Positions 54,501 through 64,000 of a stretch of DNA of 64,000 nt are shown in pieces. Within the stretch, counting starts at the first letter, position 1. Every line of letters begins with the position of its first letter. The notes under the pieces are model-generated. The model had not been told where the DNA came from. It was given only the letters and a program-made list of their open reading frames with translations, and did not search any database. This DNA is from Furcasterigmium furcatum (lineage: Eukaryota > Ascomycota > Sordariomycetes > Glomerellales > Plectosphaerellaceae): contig BCIA01000005.1 of assembly GCA_001599815.1 (NCBI GenBank), forward strand, positions 3,666,472 through 3,730,471, read 5' to 3'. Both the position numbers and the translations under genes were made by a program.

Positions 54501-57110
54501 GCCGCCTATCACCACGGCGAAATGTCCCTCCAGCAGACCATTATTGGCCTGGCCCAAAACTTTGTTGGCTCCAACAACATCAACGTTCTCGAACCCAGCG
54601 GTAACTTCGGTTCTCGTTTGGCAGGTGGCTCTGACGCTGCTAGCGCTCGTTATATTCATACGAGGCTTTCCCCCTTTGCCCGCAAAATCTTCTCGAGCCT
54701 TGACGAGCCCAACCTGGACGTTCAAATGGAAGACGGCAAGCCCATTGAGCCCAAGGTATATGCACCCGTTATTCCCATGGTTCTTTGCAACGGTGCCGAT
54801 GGTATCGGAACTGGCTGGAGCACCTCCATCCCCAACTATCACCCAATGGATGTCGTCAAGAACCTGCAGAGACGTATGGGCCGTCTGGACCCCGACGACG
54901 CAGAGGAGAAGCCTTTCGAGACGATGATGCCTTGGTTCCGTGGATGGAAGGGAACTGCTGAGGTTGCCGAAAAAGATCGGTACAAGTTCAACGGCATGTA
55001 CGAGATTGACGACAAGACCGGTGAGATCATCATCACCGAGCTTCCCATCCGAGTGTGGACGGACGATTTCAAGGCCAGGCTCGAAGAGGCCATTGCCGGC
55101 ACCAAGGGGCCTGCCTGGATCAAGGACTACAAGGAGTTCAACGATCACAAGAATGTCAACTTCGTCATCCAACTCGACGACAAGCACTTCAAGGATGCTC
55201 AGACCGAAGGCATCATGGAGAGATTCAAGCTCAACAAGCAGATTGCCACTTCCAACTTGGTTGCTTTTGACACGACCGGCAGGATCCGCAAGTACGAGAA
55301 GGTTGAGGACATTCTAGAAGAATTCTACGCCTACCGACTTGATATGTACCAAGAGCGGAAGAAGCACTGGCTTGGAGTCTACCATGCCGATTTCCGCAAG
55401 CTCAAGAACCAGGCTCGTTTCATCCAGGAGATCATCGACAACGAACTTATCGTCTCTAAGAAGAAGAAGACAATCCTCGTTCAAGAGCTTCGCGATCGAA
55501 AGTACGAGGCATTCCCTCCGGGAGTCGACAAGGAGAAGTCCACCGACGAGGAGGAGATGGATGCATCTGACAACGAGGAGGAGTCTGTCAGCGCACGCGA
55601 CTATGACTACCTTCTTTCGGTAAGCTCTTCCCGTTCTGCAATGTGAAGAACGTAATACTGACAACTTCAGATGCCCATCTGGTCTCTGACTCTGGAGCGC
55701 CTGGACAAGTTGCACCAGCTGATCGCCAAGAAGAAGGCCGAGCATGATGAACTCCTTGCCAAGAGTGAGAAGGACCTTTGGTGTGCGGATCTCGATGAGT
55801 TCGTGGCCGAATGGGACACTCAGATTGCCATGGACTCCCAAATCCAGAAGAAGATTAGCAGGATGGGTCGCCGGGTGTCCAAGAAGATAGGAGCTGGTGG
55901 CAAATCGACTCGCGGCAAGGATGACGATGATTACGCGCCTGAGCGGAAACGTGGCCCGAAGGCCAAGGCGACTGCTAAGGCTGCGCCGGAGAAGTCAGCT
56001 CAGAGGTTCGCGGCCATCTTCGACAAGGCGAAGACGAAGGCTGAGACTCCCGCCGACTCGGACAACTTTTCGGACGATGACTTTGCTACGCTCACCCGCA
56101 AGCCGGCAGCCGCAGCGTCCAAGGCGAAGCCCAAGCTGAAGGAGCCAGAGCCTCTTCCCAAGGAGGAGTCTGATGCCTTCAGCGATGATGACTTTGCTAC
56201 CCTCACCAAGAAGGCGACTACCTCCAAGTCATCGTCATCGGCAGAGCCAACTACGAACGGGCGTGGCCAACGCACAGCTGCTGCTAAGAAGACGTATATC
56301 CTGGACGAGTCTGACGAGACGGATCAGGGCGACAGCCTCCTCGGCGACGTGGGCGCAATGGTGAAGGGCATCAGCAAGGAATCCAGCGGATCTGCAGAGC
56401 CCACCAAGGACGCGAAGAAGGATAGGCTGAGCCTCTTCGCCATGAACCGGCCCGAATCCAGTCACGGCAGCAAGGAGGCGCTTCCCAAGCTCAAGAGCAA
56501 GCCTTCGAGGCCTGTGTTTGACGACGATAGCGACGACGACCAAACCAACTACGAGATGCTCGCGCGATCCTCCCCACACAAATCCCCTGTCAAGGAAGAG
56601 GGCATTGACAGCTTCCTGAGCGACGACGACGACTTCCCCGCGCCCAAGGCTGCCGCCAAGTCGACCTCAAAAGCAAAGGAGGCCCCCAAGCCCAGGGCTG
56701 CTGCTGCCCCTGCCGCTGATGGCGTGAAGAAGCGCGGCCGTCCCGCCGGCTCGAAGAACAAAGGCAAGGAGGAGGCTCCGGCGAAGGCCACCAAAGCGAA
56801 GGCTCCAGCGGCCAAGCCCGCAAAGGCAGCAGCGCCCAAGGCTACTGCGCTCTCGCCGGCTGCCAAGGCGTACGCCGCGAAGAAGGCTGCCGCAGCGGCC
56901 AAGAAGAACGCCTTCAGCGACGATGAGGACGACGTCATGGACCTCGACGACGAGCCCGACTCCCCCGCGCCTCGGGCTGCGGCGAGAAGCCGTCCCGGCC
57001 GCGCCGCTGCTGCCAAGGCCAAGCCCGTGTACTTTGACGACGACAGCTCGATGGCCATTGATGAGCCGGCGAGCGAGGATCCGATCGACCTGGATGATGA
57101 GAGTGACTGA
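51508..57110 (+). CDS. TOP2: DNA topoisomerase II
   Basis: Three proposed exons: 51508-51573, 52035-55619, 55671-57110; 1696 aa. ATP-driven passage of one duplex through another in the nucleus. GHKL ATPase motifs: Glu175/Asn179 in EILVNAAD, NNGKGIPV, and GGRNGFGAKLCN. TOPRIM: Glu558 (EGDSAKSLA) and Asp635/637/639 (MADQDHDGS). The breakage-reunion Tyr895 follows Arg894 (AASARYIHT), with YHHGEMSLQQTIIGLAQNF and GNFGSR nearby. The C-terminal 350 residues are Lys/Ala-rich with repeated acidic SDDD motifs and an AT-hook-like RGRPAGSKNK. The first exon (MDFSDESDFDVQNESDGY) and its 461-nt intron are inferred because splicing to the CTAACATCGACCAG acceptor gives a fungal-type KAKAKPAPKKA N-terminus; starting at the ATG 51906 is the alternative. 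Confidence 0.93.
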
Positions 57111-58423
57111 ACGGGTTGATCCCCTGGATGGCTGCTGGTCTTGTTTTCTTGGCTCTGCCCGCGCGACTGCAGGAATTTCAGATGTCTTGCAAAGGGTGCG
57201 CAACGGAATGGCAGAGGGTTTATGATTTCCCATGAGGCGTGGCTTCATTTCTCTAGACAGGCCTCTCTGTACGAACGACCTGCTTTGGTCTCTCTATCAC
57301 TGTTTCCTGCTTTCTTTCTCGTACTGGTTTGCGCGGATGGAACTGGCCCTGCGTGGTCTATATGCAGTTGCGGACGAAGGGCTCGTCTGCCTTATTTATA
57401 CTACTACCTTTCTTTCACCTTTCCGTGCACCATGATACCTTGGCTCTTGGCTGTCTGCGTGTGATGTGGCGATCAGGGGGCGGGCCTGCGGACTGGAGGC
57501 TGAAGGAATCATGCTGTAACTTTGTCCAACGTCTGGGTCGACTCGACAGAGACCTGCCTAACGAACCCAGCCATGTCACTTGACGTGCTTGGCAAAGGTA
57601 CAGAAGCAGATAGCCGGTTTCTGTCTGCAGTCCAAACCACGCGGGAGCAAGGTAAGGATGTGCTGCTGGAGGGCTCGCCCCATGGAAAAGCCACCCATGG
57701 TCGGGGTAGATGCCAGGCAGGCAGACAGATATCCATGACATTGTCGAACATTACAATCATGGTTGCGAGAGATTTACATCACTGAGGCGTCTCGCATGGT
57801 CGAGTTGTTTGCCTTGCTGTCGATTCTCACAAGCCCGCCTCACACACTGATTTCCACGTACAACAAACAATCCATGGTTGCGCGAGCTAGACAGGGAAAA
57901 GGACTGCAAGTCTCTCGCCCTGTCGAAAACATACAACTCATCAGTACACAACCATTCTCTTCTCGTCGACCATAGCGTCTGTCCCCCCTCCCCCCACGGG
58001 AAAATCATTACCACCCCAGGTACGTAAAAAGAGGACGCTCAATGTGCAATCTCCGCCTATCCGTTTCCGTCGTTGCCTGATGCCGTGACGACGCAATTGT
58101 CATTCTTCCGCAGAAAAGGAGGGCAAACCAAAGAGGGCCTTCGCTGCAAAAACCCGAATAACCCAATCCACGCCAGATCCCAAGGCCCAAAGGAGAATAA
58201 AAAGGGATTGCTCCGAGCGTCAGGAAAACGTCAAGCCACCATCATCCTTCTTCCCTGCGCTCAAGCCAGGGAACACCCACGTAGTGTTGGTTCGTTCATC
58301 TTGATACCATGAGTCATCGCCATGCATCGTAGCCAGACCAGTGGCATTTAACGTCGTTGTGTGCAATGGATGGATGCTTGTTTGGTCGGGAACAACAAGC
58401 ATCTCGAATCGCAGTCAACACAC
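57111..58423. other. 1.3 kb convergent intergenic region
   Basis: 3' flanks of TOP2 and the reticulon gene. Lower GC, no protein-like frame. Confidence 0.55.
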
Positions 58424-59847
58424 TTAGGAGGCCACCATGGGCTTGTCCTCGGGGACGACAGACTCGGTGGGGACCTCAACGGTGTCCTTCTTGAAGTCAC
58501 TGCTGGGGGCAGCAGGGAAGTCGGCCTCCTTGACGTCCGAGGCGGGCTCGGAGCCCACGGGGACGGGAGTCATGGAATCGGTGGCGACGCGGCCGAGGAG
58601 CTGCTGGGCCTTGGTGGTGTAGTCGCCCATGTACTGCTTGGTCAGCTCAGTGGCCTGGGCCGTGTGCTTGCCAGCAACGGCGCGGAACTGGCTAGTCTGC
58701 TCGCCAATAATGTCGGAAGCATTCTTGATCTGGGAGTCGATGAGCTCCTGGTTGGAGCTGTAGACGAGGGGAACGAAGAAGAGGGCGCTGGTGGCAGTCA
58801 GGGCAAGACCCCAGAGAGGCATGACCTTGACGAGGTAGTAGGCGAGGAAAGCACCGATGAAGGCCTGGAACAATCGTGTCAGTCACTGACGGCAAACAAG
58901 GCCCCGGTGAGGATGGAGGAAACGTACAACAGCCGAAGCACCGACGTTTTCGGCGAACAGAATGCGCTGGGTCTCGATGACGAAGAAGTTGATAAGCTCG
59001 TACACGTCTCCTATGGCGGCATCGAGAGTCTCCTTCGAGAGGACGTAGTAGCGACGGGGGCGGATCTGGGTGGCCAGGCCGCGGTTCAGGACCAGCTTGC
59101 CAGTGATTTCGGCCAGGACAGTGGTGCCGAGGGCCATGTAGGTCAGCTTGAGCGCGTACCGGAGGATGTCCAGGTAGCGAGCGGCAAGGATGAAGGAGAC
59201 GATAGAGGCGTAGGCAATGGCAGAGGCGCCTGCGAAAAGTCTGTCAGTGGGAGTTCAAGTTGCTGGGGCATTACTGATGACATACGAGGGTTCTTCCAAG
59301 ACAGGAGCTCGGAGAAGAAGGAGTGGTAGTGGGTAAGGGGCTGGCCGGTGGCAGCAGGGGTGGCAGGAGTCCTGCGAGAGGCGGCGAGGTTGCCGAACTC
59401 GGTCGAGGTCTTAGCGGTCTCGTCTCTGAGGTTCTGAGCCATGGGGCCTGTAGGAGAGGCATCGTTAGCATGTGTACCATGTATGCTTGCTCGGTTGGGA
59501 GTCCAGTCGAGGCGGGAGCTTCTTATCAACAGGTCGTGGAAGCAAAATCAATACATACCAGAAGCGAGCTGCTCGTAAGCGGCGGCGGCGTCTGGGAAAT
59601 GGATGTTAGTGTTCTGAACGGAAGACATGGTGGTCGACGGCGATGCGTTTGGGTACTGTAGCAGGGTGGTTTGTTAGCGAAAGAGCTGTGACGCAGGAGG
59701 CGAGGAGAACAGTCCGTCTCCGGAATCAGGGAGGGGTGTTTGCTGCGGCTGGCGCTGGCGACGTACCATACTCTGCTTGGTGGCCGCGAGGTAGGAAGAG
59801 CCGTTGGCACCGGGGGCGCCGGTCGGGGCATCAGGGAAGTCGGCCAT
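58424..59847 (-). CDS. RTN1: Reticulon-domain ER-shaping protein
   Basis: Five exons: 59847-59767, 59655-59559, 59447-59286, 59229-58928, 58864-58424; 360 aa. Reticulons bend ER membranes into tubules through two hydrophobic hairpins. The reticulon domain starts at LTHYHSFFSELLSWKNPR; the first hairpin is SAIAYASIVSFILAARYLDI with LKLTYMALGTTVLAEI, and the second is AFIGAFLAYYLVKVMPLWGL with ALTATSALFFVPLVY. The N-terminal 95 residues are hydrophilic; the C-terminal tail is a helical segment followed by an acidic Ser/Pro-rich end. Splicing is by five clean phase-consistent joins. The internal ATG in exon 2 (MSSVQNTN) could start a shorter isoform lacking the first exon. Confidence 0.9.
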
Positions 59848-61490
59848 TGTGATCAGATGACGATGTTCTCAAGTTGGAGTGGTGGTCGTGTGAGCCCTTG
59901 TTTTGGGGGCGAGCGAGAGGAGAGGAGAGGCACCTGCAACGAGAGGTGCGGATCTTCAGGAGGTACCGGAGCTCCGGGGAACAGTGGAAAGTCGGGAAGA
60001 TCTAGGACGACGGGAAGAGTTGTAGGATAGCAGCGAGAACCACAGAGCAGACTCTTTGCAGGAAGGATGGCGATGGTGTTTTGGAGGAAACTGTGAAGTT
60101 GTGGTGGTGGGTGGTGGAAGGAAAGCAGGGATACCGAAAAATAATATGGGCAGCAGCAGCCGTGGGGACCCCCTTTCATTCACCACCTACCACCACCACG
60201 ACCTAAGACCGGATTGTGCGGGCGGTGATGTGATGCAAATGACGGGCGCCCGGGCACCTTGGTTCGCTCGCTCCAGGCACCTAGGGAACCCGGCAAGCAG
60301 CCCACTAAAAAAGACATCTGGCAGTGGAGGGCCTAGGTAAAACACGATATCACACCCCTAATTCGCCCGTCATCCTGCTGGGTTGCGACTGCTAGGACCT
60401 CCGGCTGGTCGTGCTTCAGGTGCTGCACAGAGATGGAGGAGCTCCGGCTCCACGCCAGCTGCACGTTGCTGTGGCTAGTGCGTCCGTTGGCCTACCCGAT
60501 GACGCAGGTGTGCCACAGCAACAATCGGACATTTTGCAAATTGCGCGAGTCGTCGGTACTTTTGCCCTTCTCCAAATCGCCACTGTTTTGCCTCTCCAGC
60601 CAGAGCTATGCGGAGTACCGTCTACCTCTGCTTCTCTTATCGTCCCACTCTCGACCCTGAAATCACCCATTACGACGTTGCCGGGTTCCAGACCTCCCCC
60701 TAAAAAAAACGCCATCATGACGCTCACCATCGGAATGGAAGGGAGAAAGACCACGACGTCTCCCCGCCACAGGCCAGCCACGAGAGGACACGATATGTCT
60801 CCCCTGGCACATCACTCCAACTTCAAACTTCTGCCTGATTCGAGACCACCGTATCCTCACTATCTCGAAAGCTGTCCAAAGAGTATCACCCCTGCCTGCG
60901 ACCGATGACCCCCAATGTTTCCTCCTGCATATTGCATGTGATTCCCCGCTCCTGACCAGACTCTCCAACTGCGAATCAACACTCGTGTCTGCCCACTCAG
61001 ATGCCCCAAACCACCTGATGCTCCAACATAAGACACTTGGACACCTATCCAGTGGTCACTCATCATATGAATCTTTAAGGCAGACACAGGAACACATCGT
61101 GGAAGCTGTCAATTTCTCTCCCCAACACAAAGAAGACGACGCCAACCATCCCGCCCGCCAAGTCATCCCGCCCTCCTCAGGCCCGTTTCTTCGAGCATGA
61201 CAACATATTCTATCTCGTCGACGGCGCCGACAACGCCGTTGCTATGTTCAGACATTCTAGGGAAAATGTATATGGATCTGTCTGCCCCTCGAGAGGGAGT
61301 CCCATGCGGGAGCAGTCCGGAAACCTGACAAACTACTCAATGTGCAGTCCTTGCAGTACAGTGGGCGGCTGGATGCTCTATCCGCCGCCATGATATGATA
61401 AAATAAGTTGACTCCGGCGCAATGCAAGATGTATATGCTTCTTGTGACAACGCTCTTCCCATGCGCACCTGCCCGAAGGCATCATGTGTC
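59848..61490. other. 1.6 kb intergenic region
   Basis: Promoter and leader of the reticulon gene at the left, 3' flank of the TBC gene at the right. Frames of up to 165 codons near 60411-60908 occur on both strands and have no motif. Confidence 0.5.
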
Positions 61491-64000
61491 TCATCTTCGC
61501 CATCCCCAGAATCCTCCTGTTGCCGCCTGCTGTTCCTTCGCAGGAGGGGTGGCTGTCGTTGTTGCAACAGAGCCTGTAGAGCTCGTCCTGGACAGCTCGG
61601 GGCTAGTTGCACCCGTGAGCCTACCGAAAACGCCCATGGCCGATGATGCTGTCGCCGAAGCAGCGTTGGAAGTCGGGGGGTGGTCCGCCGAGGCAGCACC
61701 GAAGGCCTTGCGCAGATGCTCGAGCTTCTGCTTCAGTTCATCCGCTTCTTGCCGCGCAACGGCCTCTGCTGTCTTGGCCTGCACCAGCTCCAAGACAAGA
61801 GCTTCATGCTCGTTGGCCCTATCCGCATCCACCTCGGCTGTCGTGGCCACCGACTCCCGCGGGCGAGGCAGCGACGACGTCCGCTTGTTAAACATCGGTA
61901 CTTGGGATGGCGTCGATTTGCTCCTGCCCAGCTTCAGTTCCCTTAGCCCACCAGCTGGAGCAGCGGGCTTCGGCCACTCGCTGTCGTGGACCACAGCCGG
62001 CTGACTCTTCTCTGCATCTGCTGCCGACGCTCGAGCCCTCATGTTATGAATTTGCTTCTCGAGTCGCTGCTTGTCCTGGTGCATGCTGCGCGTCTGCGTG
62101 TGGCTGTCCTTGAGCTGATCCTTGAGGGCGTTCACCTCCTGGTCGAGATCATGAAGCTTACGGCCGTAGTCCTGTGCTTGGGACATTGCGCTGGCAAGCT
62201 TCTCCTTGGTCTCTTCGAGCTCCTGGCGCAGCTGGGACTTTGGCTGGATAGTCGATGACCTCGGTCGTCCGCCGCCTGTCGCCGCGAACCTCTTCTCGAC
62301 GACATCCAACAGCTGGGACAGTTCTTCCGCCGTGGGCCCTTCCGCAATTCCGTCCTGGGCAGCACTGAGCTTCTCGACTCCTTCGGACGCGGCTTGAAGG
62401 GCGTCTTTCTCGCTCTTGGCGTCTTCATTCTCAGTGTCGTTGATCTCGTGTTCTTTCGCGTCGCCGACCTTGACCGTCTCGGCGCTTGCATCCGTGTTTA
62501 CCGAGTCGGTGCTGGCCTTCTTCCGCAGGCCATCCAGAAGCGAGCGCACGGCGCGCCTGTCATCTTCCCGTTGCTCCCTTTCCTTCTGCAGCTCCGAGGC
62601 GAGGAGGGCGTGGTTGCGTTGCAGCTCGGTCAAGGCAGTCAATAAATCCTCAATCTGGCCGTGGAGCTGCCTCTCCTCCGTGTTGTTCTTGTAATTGACG
62701 GTGCTGGTGAGCTTCGCCGAAGCGCCATCATCGCCTGCGGCGGTGGCCGAGTCTCGCGACACGGTCGTCGCCTCTGTAGATGTGGAGCTCGTCACGCTGG
62801 CCGAGCTCGCCTCCATCGAATTGAGGGTCGAGGCGAGGCTCTGTTTGGAAGTGCTTCGACGCAGCATGCTCAGAGGACGCGACGGGTTAATGAAACCAGG
62901 GCTCAAGCTCGAGGGTTTCGGTGAGGAGGAAGCCCAGATGCGTCCGAGAAATCGAGAGGCGGCTGTGGTCACATCGGATGTGCGGGCGGCGTTGGCGGTC
63001 GCAATTTGGGCCTCTCGGTACCCCTGCTCAAGCTGCAGTAGCTTCTCTCGGCTGACAACTCCGGTTAGGCTCACAAAGTCTTGGACGAATTCGTCGGCGT
63101 TGTAGTGATAGCAATCCCAAAGTCCACGAGAGAGGAGAAGCTGCATGACATCTTCAAACTCGGTGCAGGAGAGTAGGCGTCCCTGGTTCTTGCGCATGAG
63201 CGACAGGGCGACCCGCATAAGGGTCTCTGAGGCGCCCTCGGCGAAGATGACATCGTAGATGCGAAACAGCATTGGCAGGGGGCACGTTACGGCGAAGAAA
63301 CTGAGGAACCACTGTGAAACATAGGCAGGGTCTACCTGCAAATCTTCCAGGTGGCGCGACAAGGCCGGGAGGTTCTCCCGAAGGAGTTCGCGAAACTGGT
63401 AGATGCGAATATGCAGCCCTGAGAGGTCTGGCAAGAAGCAGCTTCTCAGCTCATATCGCTCCATGAGTCTAGGGAAATGGCGTCAGCTTGGAAATCCTGA
63501 AACACGGTCGGTAGACGGCTCGCTCCATAGAACACCACATACCGAACCAGGACGCAGAATGCCTGCTTGTCAGGCATGTGCATCAGCAGAGGACCAACGA
63601 GAAAGGCCAGGCCTTGGCAATAGCCGATCTTCTGATCGTAGAGGCTGAAGCATTTCAACACCTTGCCAAGCATCCGTTGGCCGTCGCCTTCGGGGTCGCG
63701 GAACATGTCGACGCCGGGGAAGCTCCGGCCGAGATCCTTGCCGATGATGGGTTCGTACGGGCTCGATTCGCCCGAGAACCTCTCGTACTGCTCCTCCAGA
63801 TTACGGTCGCGGGCTCCCGACATGCTCTGCCAGACGACGCCACGAAGCGGTGGTGGGATTCCCTTGCGAATCTTGTTCGACAGCAGAGTCGGCAGTCTGG
63901 CAGCCGTCTGATGGTAGTCCTTGACAAGGGCGAGGTAAAATTCGAGATCGGTCATGGGCGGCGGTGGCAGCATCGAGTATCGCAGGGCCGGGGGCGTAGG
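61491..64000 (-). CDS. TBC-domain Rab GTPase-activating protein with coiled-coil tail, 5'-truncated by window edge
   Basis: Two visible exons, >64000-63543 and 63468-61491 (74-nt intron, GTATGT...CCCTAG), 811 visible residues; the frame is still open at the right edge, upstream of an internal ATG at 63973. The TBC domain covers about residues 30-290 of the visible part. The arginine finger is in GKDLGRSFPGVDMF and the glutamine finger in IGYCQGLAFLVGP, both intact, so GAP activity is expected. Later TBC blocks include FLPDLSGLHIRIYQF and PLPMLFRIYDVIFAEG. The rest is a long Ser-rich linker and coiled coils (about 380-520 and 620-700), ending in GGFWGWRR. Overall order resembles Gyp5-type RabGAPs of the exocytic route; the exact Rab is not deducible. 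Confidence 0.9.

Overview
This window is nuclear DNA of a filamentous ascomycete, most probably a sordariomycete. The evidence is GC-rich coding sequence with strong third-position C bias, many short introns (about 50-70 nt, GTAAGT/GTGAGT-type donors, CTAAC/CTGAC branch sites, YAG acceptors), and clear fungal orthologues (END3, PPG1, TOP2, AFG1, an Eps1-like PDI, reticulon). I see no tRNA, rRNA, CRISPR array or intact transposon. Genus and species cannot be fixed from the sequence alone. All exon structures were spliced by eye from splice motifs, reading frame and family knowledge; every join listed keeps frame.

Layout. 0-2.1 kb: the 3' end of a pyridoxamine-phosphate oxidase (PDX3) and a PCL-type cyclin, convergent. 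2.1-6.2 kb: a 4.1 kb stretch with no supportable gene. 6.2-9.4 kb: two related, same-strand genes for small secreted Leu/Asn/Gln-rich repeat proteins, both with a TATA box and a 5'UTR intron. 10.4-15.8 kb: a small membrane-anchored conserved protein, the PP2A-type phosphatase PPG1, a nuclear-looking basic coiled protein and an atypical RING protein. 16.5-25.6 kb: a GPI-type cupredoxin, the mitochondrial ATPase AFG1, two integral membrane proteins, a family III CoA-transferase and a secreted DOMON/cytochrome-domain protein. 28.5-33.5 kb: amidase, secreted M28 aminopeptidase and a dual-specificity-phosphatase-like protein. 33.5-36.7 kb: the most accessory-looking part, with a minisatellite, a small basic ORF and an unrecognised 392-codon gene broken by one in-frame TAG. 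37.2-64 kb: dense housekeeping block with END3, an AIF-like oxidoreductase, acyl-CoA binding protein, tyrosyl-DNA phosphodiesterase TDP1, ER thioredoxin/PDI, GNAT acetyltransferase, small beta-carbonic anhydrase, DNA topoisomerase II, reticulon, and a TBC RabGAP running off the right edge.

How genes relate. There is no biosynthetic cluster or operon-like unit. Functional echoes are present but may be chance: TDP1 and TOP2 (repair of topoisomerase-DNA adducts and the enzyme that can form them) lie 7.4 kb apart; END3, reticulon and the TBC protein all serve membrane traffic; and the left half is enriched in secreted or surface proteins. The features most worth following are the secreted LNQ-repeat pair, the TAG-interrupted gene with its flanking minisatellite, the DOMON gene whose last intron is frame-neutral and would swap the C-terminal anchor, and several stop codons embedded in splice-donor motifs.
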